Shown in pieces: positions 1 to 4,860 of a stretch of 5,573 nucleotides of DNA (position 1 is its first letter; each line of letters opens with the position of its first letter). The position numbers were made by a program, and so were the translations under genes. Under the pieces are notes generated by a model. That model was not told the origin of the DNA. It was given only the letters and a program-made list of their open reading frames with translations, and did not search any database. Source of the DNA: CAG-1000 sp964345385. Lineage in GTDB: Bacteria > Bacillota_I > Bacilli_A > RF39 > UBA660. The stretch lies in the NCBI GenBank assembly GCA_964345385.1, contig CAYFQM010000034.1, positions 1 through 5,573 of the forward strand, in the 5' to 3' direction.

Positions 1-1
1 T

Positions 2-802
2 TATGATATTAAATTAAGTCAAGTAATATCAAGTATAGTTTCAACTTGGGCACCTAAAATATGCACTTTAATAATGGCTGTTTCAATAGCACTAACTACA
101 AATATAGTTCCTAATATTGTTTCATACTATGTAAAAAAAGATTATAAAAAAGTTAACATGGCATTTAATCAATCAATTAAAATAATGTTTTTTGTTTCAA
201 TTCCAATATCACTTCTTTTATTTGTTTTATCTGATTATGCATATTATATATTTTATGGAGTTAATGAATATGGTTTTATAATATTAAAGTATTCAGCAAT
301 AAGTCATATATTCTTTGGTATATGGACTGTTATTAATTCTTCACTTCAAAGTATGAAGAAATTTAAAGCAATATATATAAATTCAATAATAGGTTTAGTA
401 GTAAATGCATTATTAGATATTCCAATGATACTTTTATTAAATAAATTAAACTTCCATCCATATATAGGAACAAGTATAGCTACTATTATAGGATGTATTA
501 CTTCAATAATTATAGTGTTTATTTATTTAAAGAAAGAGATGAACTTTAAATATAATGATATATTAATATTATTAAAAAAATTAATAATACCATCTATTAT
601 AATGATAGTGCCTATAGTATTTGTAAGAAGTTATATAGATGTGGAGTATTCATATACTAACTCTATACTTTATGGTTTAATATTTGGAGTATATGGTTTA
701 TTATCATATTTAATAATTACATATAAAAATAATGCACTTTATGATGCACTTGGAAAAGAATATGTTGATAAAATATTAAGAAAGCTACGTTTAATAAAAT
801 AA
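2..802 (+). CDS. Polysaccharide/lipid-linked oligosaccharide flippase, MurJ/SpoVB/Wzx-like, 5'-truncated
   Basis: This is the C-terminal 266 residues of a multi-pass inner-membrane protein. The reading frame is open from base 2, so the ATG at 74 is an internal methionine inside a membrane helix and not the start. About seven hydrophobic segments are visible, roughly at fragment residues 14-42, 58-82, 90-112, 125-146, 152-176, 190-209 and 218-240, separated by short Lys/Tyr-rich loops. The pattern of a small-residue helix, a V-x-x-Y-Y-x-K-K-D-Y-K-K-V loop and a later Y-I-G-T-S-I-A-T segment is typical of the MVF/PST branch of the MOP exporter superfamily (MurJ/YtgP, SpoVB, Wzx). Members flip undecaprenyl-linked precursors across the membrane for peptidoglycan or surface polysaccharide synthesis. 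The fragment alone cannot separate a lipid II flippase from an O-unit or teichoic-type flippase. No terminator follows it; the next promoter begins on the base after its TAA. Confidence 0.8.
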   Translation, partial: YDIKLSQVISSIVSTWAPKICTLIMAVSIALTTNIVPNIVSYYVKKDYKKVNMAFNQSIKIMFFVSIPISLLLFVLSDYAYYIFYGVNEYGFIILKYSAISHIFFGIWTVINSSLQSMKKFKAIYINSIIGLVVNALLDIPMILLLNKLNFHPYIGTSIATIIGCITSIIIVFIYLKKEMNFKYNDILILLKKLIIPSIIMIVPIVFVRSYIDVEYSYTNSILYGLIFGVYGLLSYLIITYKNNALYDALGKEYVDKILRKLRLIK

Positions 803-831
803 TTGACAAAAACAAGGGTTTGTGGTATTAT
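803..831 (+). promoter_or_regulatory. Sigma-A/sigma-70 promoter for the two-gene hypothetical unit
   Basis: A perfect -35 TTGACA (803-808) is followed by a 17-base spacer and the -10 TATTAT (826-831, five of six consensus). Transcription should start near 838, giving a leader of about 23 bases before the ATG at 861. The -35 abuts the TAA of the flippase gene. Because transcription begins after 824, the GTG at 822 in the same frame as the next gene cannot be its start when this promoter is used. Confidence 0.85.
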
Positions 832-845
832 TTAAGCACTTATCA

Positions 846-857
846 AAGGGGGGGAAG
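846..857 (+). promoter_or_regulatory. Unusual poly-G ribosome binding site
   Basis: The ribosome site of the gene at 861 contains a run of seven G (848-854) flanked by purines, reading AAAGGGGGGGAAG. It can pair with the anti-Shine-Dalgarno sequence through AAGG, one G-U wobble and GG, and it lies a few bases before the ATG. The site fixes the start at 861 rather than the upstream GTG at 822. A G7 run is striking in DNA this AT-rich and could be prone to slippage. Confidence 0.75.
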
Positions 858-860
858 ATT

Positions 861-1181
861 ATGTTAAACAATATTGAAATTAAAAAGAAATATGAAGCCA
901 TTAGATATTTATGTATTCATCTAAACATATATTATCAGGGATATTCTTCTTTTAGAATAAAGGATTATTTATTTATGTTGAAAGAAGCATATGGTGATTG
1001 TTCTGAGTTTGAAGAGTTAAAATCTTGTGAAACGATAGAAGAAAAATTTGAAAAAGCATTAGAAATATTTACATTAGATAAAATGAATGAAGATATTTTA
1101 TATTTATTAAATCAAAATTCTTGTTCTGATAAAATGGATAAAGATAATAACTTAACTGATTCATTAAATTTACATATGTAA
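861..1181 (+). CDS. Small hypothetical protein, 106 aa
   Basis: The product is a 106-residue, soluble-looking, mostly helical and charged protein that I do not recognise. It has no signal peptide or membrane segment. The N-terminal 45 residues (IEIKKKYEAI near 5-14, then YLFMLKEAYG at 36-45) resemble the start of the next gene's product, so the two may be tandem paralogues or share a small helical domain. The C-terminal 25 residues are polar and rich in Asn, Asp and Ser, so probably flexible. Four cysteines (18, 47, 56, 88) are present without an obvious CxxC zinc motif. I chose the start at 861 because it follows the strong G-rich ribosome site and lies downstream of the predicted transcription start. 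The gene is first in a two-gene unit, with 18 bases to the next start. A regulatory or accessory role is possible but unsupported. Confidence 0.7.
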   Translation: MLNNIEIKKKYEAIRYLCIHLNIYYQGYSSFRIKDYLFMLKEAYGDCSEFEELKSCETIEEKFEKALEIFTLDKMNEDILYLLNQNSCSDKMDKDNNLTDSLNLHM

Positions 1182-1199
1182 TTAATAAAAGAAAAAAAT

Positions 1200-1706
1200 A
1201 TGTTGGAAGAAATAGAAATTAAAGATAAAATTAGAGCTCTTCATAAATTATTATATAAAGATTTACCTAAACATAGATATATAGAGTTAATAGAAGAAGT
1301 ATATGGTGTTAATTTAAATATAATATTAAAAACAAATTTATCTTTTAACAATATTATATATTATGTATCTGTTGTTCCTTCAGTTGATTATGAAAAACAT
1401 TTAAATCAAGATAAAGTATATAGAGTAGATGAGATAGTTATGCTTGCTAAAAACTCCAAGATTTATGTTTTACAATCACATTTAATGAAAAGAGGAAGTA
1501 AAGAAGTTACTGAAGAAGAAAGTAATTGGATAAAACAAAATAAAGCTGAATTTAATAAAATAGAATATATTAAATATCCTTTTAATGAAACAATTAAAAA
1601 AGAATATGAACTTGCTAAAGCGAAGTATCCAAAAGAAAAACTAGAAGAAGAACTTGATTTTTATAAAAGGCAATTAAATGAATTACAAAAATTACTTTTA
1701 AAATAA
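1200..1706 (+). CDS. Hypothetical protein with C-terminal coiled coil, 168 aa
   Basis: This is an unrecognised 168-residue cytoplasmic-looking protein. Residues 1-36 (MLEEIEIK, then YIELIEEVYG at 27-36) match the pattern at the start of the preceding gene's product. Residues 50-97 are more beta-like, with hydrophobic stretches IIYYVSVVP and KIYVLQ. The last 30 residues are strongly charged with leucine spacing (LEEELDFYKRQLNELQKLLLK region), which predicts a coiled coil and suggests self-association or a protein partner. No catalytic motif, signal peptide or membrane segment is visible. The start at 1200 has only a weak purine-rich ribosome site (AAAAGAAAAAA), so translation may depend partly on coupling with the upstream gene, 18 bases away. 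It is the last gene before a clear terminator. The name of its family and its function remain unknown to me. Confidence 0.75.
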   Translation: MLEEIEIKDKIRALHKLLYKDLPKHRYIELIEEVYGVNLNIILKTNLSFNNIIYYVSVVPSVDYEKHLNQDKVYRVDEIVMLAKNSKIYVLQSHLMKRGSKEVTEEESNWIKQNKAEFNKIEYIKYPFNETIKKEYELAKAKYPKEKLEEELDFYKRQLNELQKLLLK

Positions 1707-1709
1707 TAC

Positions 1710-1739
1710 AAAAGATAAATTGTGTAAATTTATCTTTTT
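1710..1739 (+). terminator. Intrinsic terminator, 12-bp perfect stem
   Basis: The arms AAAAGATAAATT (1710-1721) and AATTTATCTTTT (1727-1738) pair perfectly around a five-base loop GTGTA. The 3' arm ends in a T run (1735-1739). The stem has few G-C pairs, and because A's precede it and T's end it, it may also work weakly in the opposite direction. It lies four bases after the stop at 1706 and four bases before the pilin -35 box, insulating the two units. Confidence 0.75.
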
Positions 1740-1742
1740 ATA

Positions 1743-1771
1743 TTGACAATAAAATAAAACATATGTATAAT
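1743..1771 (+). promoter_or_regulatory. Full-consensus sigma-A promoter for the pilin gene
   Basis: TTGACA (1743-1748), a 17-base spacer and TATAAT (1766-1771) match the housekeeping consensus at all twelve positions. The predicted transcription start is near 1778, leaving a leader of about 32 bases that contains AGGAGGAG (1793-1800), nine bases before the ATG. Perfect promoter plus perfect ribosome site indicate strong, constitutive-type expression of the gene behind it. Confidence 0.92.
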
Positions 1772-1809
1772 TTAATATGTAAATACTATTATAGGAGGAG
1801 ATAATTTTT

Positions 1810-2292
1810 ATGAAAAAAAGAAACGGTTTTACATTAATTGAGTTGCTAGCAGTAATTGCAATCATGGCTATTTTAATTGTTATACTTATGCCAAACATAA
1901 CAAGTAAGTTTAATCAAGCTAAAATATCTACATTTATACAACAAACACAAACTATTATGAAAGCAGCACAAGAAAAATGGATTTTAGACAACGGAGCATC
2001 TGGTACATTTGATAGCGATCCAACAGCAGGAGAAGTAGCATTAGATTTATTAGGAAACGAAAAATTCCATTATCATGTTGTGATTAATGGTTCAGGTGAA
2101 TTTACTGAAGTTAGTGTACATAATGATGACTTTGCAACGTCAGTAATTGTTGGAACACCAGCAGTTGATGCATATAATTCAACAAATTCTCAATTAAAAA
2201 AAGATGCAATTAAATTAGCAGATGTTGATGAAACTTATATTGTTAATAAATCAAGTAATTTTTATACAGCAGTAAAAGCACATTCAAACTAA
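1810..2292 (+). CDS. Type IV prepilin, probable major pilin subunit, 160 aa
   Basis: This is a class III signal-peptide protein. A short positive leader (MKKRNG) is followed by FTLIELLAVIAIMAILIVILMP. A prepilin peptidase would be expected to cut after Gly6, leaving Phe as mature residue 1. Glu at mature position 5 and Pro at mature position 22 are both present, as in classical type IVa pilins. The hydrophobic stretch at about 7-28 is both membrane anchor and assembly helix. The amphipathic continuation (about 29-60, Q/K/A-rich) leads to a small globular part of about 100 residues rich in Asp, Val, Thr and Ser with no cysteine, so it cannot have the usual disulfide D-loop. It is alone between its own consensus promoter and terminator. 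Its coding GC (125 of 420 bases in 1861-2280) is clearly above that of the neighbouring surface gene. These traits suit an abundant major subunit. ComGC-like and secretion-type pseudopilins are alternatives; no assembly genes are visible here. Confidence 0.9.
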   Translation: MKKRNGFTLIELLAVIAIMAILIVILMPNITSKFNQAKISTFIQQTQTIMKAAQEKWILDNGASGTFDSDPTAGEVALDLLGNEKFHYHVVINGSGEFTEVSVHNDDFATSVIVGTPAVDAYNSTNSQLKKDAIKLADVDETYIVNKSSNFYTAVKAHSN

Positions 2293-2297
2293 TAAAT

Positions 2298-2323
2298 AAG
2301 ACTAGAAATAGTCTTTTTTTTTT
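2298..2323 (+). terminator. Intrinsic terminator of the pilin gene
   Basis: A 7-bp perfect stem, AAGACTA (2298-2304) with TAGTCTT (2309-2315), closes a GAAA loop and runs into ten consecutive T's (2314-2323). It starts six bases after the pilin stop. The T-tract leads directly into the -10 region of the nfo promoter, so terminator and promoter share sequence. Confidence 0.88.
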
Positions 2324-2331
2324 GGTATAAT
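2303..2331 (+). promoter_or_regulatory. Extended -10 promoter for nfo, overlapping the terminator
   Basis: TATAAT (2326-2331) is preceded by TGG (2323-2325), giving a TGnTATAAT extended -10. The hexamer 17 bases upstream, TAGAAA (2303-2308), is a poor -35 (four of six) and lies in the terminator stem and loop. An extended -10 can work with a weak -35, which fits. Transcription would start near 2338, only about 11 bases before the ATG at 2349. Confidence 0.72.
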
Positions 2332-2348
2332 TTATATGGTGAAGAATT

Positions 2349-3221
2349 ATGAATTTAATAATAGGATCACACGTAAGTTTTACTAAAAATGCTCAACTTT
2401 TAGGTAGCGTTAAAGAAGCACTTGGGTATAATGCTAATGCATTTATGTTTTATACTGGTACTCCTCAAAGTACTTTAAGATATGATATAGACTCATTCTT
2501 AACTAATGAAGCTTTTGAACTTATGGAAAAACATAATATAAATAAAGACACAGTAATGGTACATGCTCCATATATAATTAATCTTGCTAATAATAGTGAT
2601 AGTGACAAATATAATTTTTATATAGATTTTTTAATTAAAGAATTAAATAGGGTAAAAGAGCTTGGTTTAAAATATTTAATAGTTCATCCAGGAAGTAATG
2701 CTAATAAAAAAGAAGGTATTTTGTCTATTGCTACTGCTATTAATAAAGCATTTGAAAAAACAAATGATGTCAATATATTATTAGAATATATGTCAGGTAA
2801 AGGTAATGAAATAGGCTCAAATATAGATGAACTTAAAAGTATTATAGATTTAATTAATGATAATTCAAGAATATTTGTTTGTCTTGATACATGTCATATG
2901 AATGATTCAGGAATAGATTTAAATAATTTTGATATATTTTTAGATGAGTTTGATAAAAAAATAGGTATCAATAAAATTAAATGTTTTCATATTAATGATA
3001 GTATGAATGAAAGGTTATCTCATAAAGATAGACATGAAAATATTGGGTATGGAACTATTGGTTTTGATGCTTTAATAAATGTAATATACAATAAAAGACT
3101 TTCTAGTATATCATTTATATTAGAAACACCATATATAAATAGAAACTCTCCTGATGCATATCCACCATATAAATATGAAATAGAAAATATAATTAATAAA
3201 AAATTTAAAGCTTTTAAATAG
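2349..3221 (+). CDS. nfo: Deoxyribonuclease IV (endonuclease IV, AP endonuclease)
   Basis: The 290-residue product belongs to the EndoIV/Nfo family of TIM-barrel, tri-zinc enzymes. They cut the backbone 5' to abasic sites and remove 3' blocking groups in cytoplasmic base-excision repair. The full length fits bacterial Nfo proteins. Family motifs appear in order: GSHVS (6-10), HAPY (72-75), HPGS (113-116), LLEYMSGKG (144-152), DTCHMNDSG (180-188), HINDS (214-218), KDRHENIGYG (226-235) and ETP (259-261). All nine expected metal ligands can be assigned: His72, His113, Glu146, Asp180, His183, His214, Asp227, His229 and Glu259. The EYMSG version of the usual ETTAG-like motif is slightly divergent, but the ligand is kept. 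The start at 2349 follows GGTGA (2338-2342), with six bases between, and lies almost at the predicted 5' end of the transcript. The gene is unrelated in function to the surface genes around it. Confidence 0.96.
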   Translation: MNLIIGSHVSFTKNAQLLGSVKEALGYNANAFMFYTGTPQSTLRYDIDSFLTNEAFELMEKHNINKDTVMVHAPYIINLANNSDSDKYNFYIDFLIKELNRVKELGLKYLIVHPGSNANKKEGILSIATAINKAFEKTNDVNILLEYMSGKGNEIGSNIDELKSIIDLINDNSRIFVCLDTCHMNDSGIDLNNFDIFLDEFDKKIGINKIKCFHINDSMNERLSHKDRHENIGYGTIGFDALINVIYNKRLSSISFILETPYINRNSPDAYPPYKYEIENIINKKFKAFK

Positions 3222-3222
3222 C

Positions 3223-3251
3223 TTGATAATAATATTTAAATATTATAAAAT
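3223..3251 (+). promoter_or_regulatory. Candidate promoter for the surface-protein/prepilin unit
   Basis: TTGATA (3223-3228) lies 17 bases upstream of TAAAAT (3246-3251); each differs from consensus at one position. The DNA here is almost entirely A and T, so chance matches are likely, and TATAGT at 3256-3261 is an alternative -10. No terminator separates nfo from this unit, so readthrough is also possible. Confidence 0.5.
3229..3246 (+). repeat. 18-bp perfect palindrome between the -35 and -10
   Basis: ATAATATTT followed directly by AAATATTAT forms a perfect palindrome with 9-bp half sites and no loop. Without a loop and with only A-T pairs it would make a poor RNA hairpin, so it is not a convincing terminator. 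Its position in the spacer of the candidate promoter would suit an operator for a dimeric repressor. Base composition makes chance symmetry fairly likely, so the role is only a possibility. Confidence 0.45.
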
Positions 3252-3273
3252 TATATATAGTATAGAGGAGCTT

Positions 3274-4857
3274 ATGCATATAGATAAGATAATTAAAAGA
3301 GAGGTTATTTCTTTAATAGTATCACTTGTTTTAATAGTTGTTATTTTTGCAGTTGCATCAAAATCACCTTTTTTTAGTGTATCTCAATCAAATGATAGTG
3401 TACATCATACTGGTAATTTATCTTATTCATTATGTAATGATTTAGCGTGTGAAGATAATTTTGGTAAAGTTATAAGTATGGTTACTGAAGAAGGTAGTTC
3501 TTATTTTAAAATATCTTCATATAAAACCCATAATGAAGCTTTTAAAGAAAAACCATATATTTTAAAAATAAGAAATAATGGTTCTTCTAATCAAATTATT
3601 AATATATATATTAAAGAAAATAAAGATATAACGCCTATAGATCCTAAATATACTAGTTCATTAACTAAATCTAATTTTGATAATATAATGCTTGGTATAT
3701 CTAATTGTAATAACTCTATTAATTCTTCAGATGTATATATATATAATTATTCTTCTCATACTAGTTTTGATACTGTCTCTTTAAAAGATAATTATATTCC
3801 ATATATATCTAATTATGAATTAAATAAAAATAATGAAGCTACGTTTTGTATATGGGTATGGTTAAGAAGCGAAGCAAAAGAAACTAAAAATGAATATCTT
3901 ATTGCTGATATAGAAGTTCAAACATCAGGTTCTAATAATGAAAGCACTTCTATTAGAAGAAAAAAAATAAATACATATAACTATAATTTATGTGGTTCTT
4001 CTTCTTTATCAGAATGTATTAAAAACAATTATACTTCTGATGAATCTATAGTACATATTGATGAATTAACTTATAGATATAGTGGAAAAGATGTTAATAA
4101 TTATGTTTTGTTTAATGATGAATTATGGAGAATAATAGGGGTATTTGATAATAATCTAAAGCTAATTAAAAATAATACTATATCTGATACTTTATATTAT
4201 GATAAAACATCTAAAAAAAGACCATTATATATTAGGTATCAAATGAATGAAAAAGAATGTTATAAAACTATAGAAAACTGTGATTTATTTAAATATTTAA
4301 ATGATATTTCTTCTGGTAAAGAAAATTATGATAAAAAAATATTATATAATTTAGATGGTAACTATTCATATTATCAAGGATATTATAACTTTTTAAAACA
4401 AAAGTCTAAAGATATGATAGCTTCTTCTATATGGAAAAGTGGTGTGGTTGATATAGATTATATAGATACATTATTTAATATTCATAAAAGTGAAGAAGTA
4501 ATTTTAAATGTTATTAAAAATGAAAATACTGAGCATATAATTAATAAAAAAGTTGGTTTAATTAATATAAGTGATTATTTATATGCAAGTGATAAATATA
4601 ATGAGCTTTCTTCTTTAAAAGATATTTCTAAAGAAGAATATATAAATTCTAATTGGATGTATAATGGTTCAGCTATTTGGACATTATCAAAAAGCCCTAT
4701 TGGAGAAAATATTATAGTAGTAAATAATGATGGAGCATTAGAAAATAAAATCGTTTCTTCTCTTTTACCTATAAGACCAGTTATATATCTAAAAGAAAAT
4801 ATAAAAGTTATATATGGAGATGGAACAATCTCTTCTCCATATGTGTTAGGAGTTTAA
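3274..4857 (+). CDS. Membrane-anchored surface protein with DUF6273-like C-terminal domain, 527 aa
   Basis: The protein has a short positive N-terminus and a single hydrophobic helix at about residues 10-28, with no signal-peptidase or lipobox site that I can pick out, so it is probably anchored with a large outside part. Residues 35-215 look like a beta-sandwich: GNLSYSL near 47-53, YILKIRNNGSSNQIINIYI at 95-113 and FCIWVWL at 191-197 recall TasA/camelysin-type domains, a tentative match. Residues about 240-527 resemble the DUF6273-type domain found in many gut Bacillota surface proteins: YVLFNDELWRIIGV (277-290), LKLIKN, KVGLINISDYLYAS (426-439), WTLS (469-472), RPVIYL (501-506) and the closing GDGT-x-SSPYVLG. 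Eight cysteines (54, 59, 145, 192, 240, 248, 329, 336) could form disulfides. The ATG at 3274 was chosen because AGAGGAG (3264-3270) precedes it, although the spacing is short. The in-frame TTG at 3223 would fall in the promoter. Three bases separate the stop from the next prepilin, implying one unit. Its function is not known; adhesion or pilus association is inferred. Confidence 0.78.
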   Translation: MHIDKIIKREVISLIVSLVLIVVIFAVASKSPFFSVSQSNDSVHHTGNLSYSLCNDLACEDNFGKVISMVTEEGSSYFKISSYKTHNEAFKEKPYILKIRNNGSSNQIINIYIKENKDITPIDPKYTSSLTKSNFDNIMLGISNCNNSINSSDVYIYNYSSHTSFDTVSLKDNYIPYISNYELNKNNEATFCIWVWLRSEAKETKNEYLIADIEVQTSGSNNESTSIRRKKINTYNYNLCGSSSLSECIKNNYTSDESIVHIDELTYRYSGKDVNNYVLFNDELWRIIGVFDNNLKLIKNNTISDTLYYDKTSKKRPLYIRYQMNEKECYKTIENCDLFKYLNDISSGKENYDKKILYNLDGNYSYYQGYYNFLKQKSKDMIASSIWKSGVVDIDYIDTLFNIHKSEEVILNVIKNENTEHIINKKVGLINISDYLYASDKYNELSSLKDISKEEYINSNWMYNGSAIWTLSKSPIGENIIVVNNDGALENKIVSSLLPIRPVIYLKENIKVIYGDGTISSPYVLGV

Positions 4858-4860
4858 ATT

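Noticed and set aside
74..76. ATG at 74 as start of the flippase
   Set aside because: The frame is open to the left edge and the residues before it continue a membrane helix, so the gene begins outside the window.
806..823. Weak hairpin after the flippase gene as a terminator
   Set aside because: ACAAA/TTTGT gives only a 5-bp stem with an eight-base loop and no T-tract, and it sits within the promoter spacer.
822..860. GTG at 822 as start of the first small hypothetical gene
   Set aside because: It falls in the spacer of the TTGACA/TATTAT promoter, upstream of the predicted transcript start. The ATG at 861 has the strong G-rich ribosome site.
1698..1898. Minus-strand open frame of 66 codons
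   Set aside because: It lies antisense to the terminator, pilin promoter and pilin signal region. Its hydrophobic content is a mirror of the pilin helix, and no ribosome site or family resemblance supports it.
3223..3273. TTG at 3223 as start of the surface protein
   Set aside because: It starts one base after the nfo stop, has no proper ribosome site and would add 17 residues ahead of a normal anchor sequence. The ATG at 3274 follows AGAGGAG.
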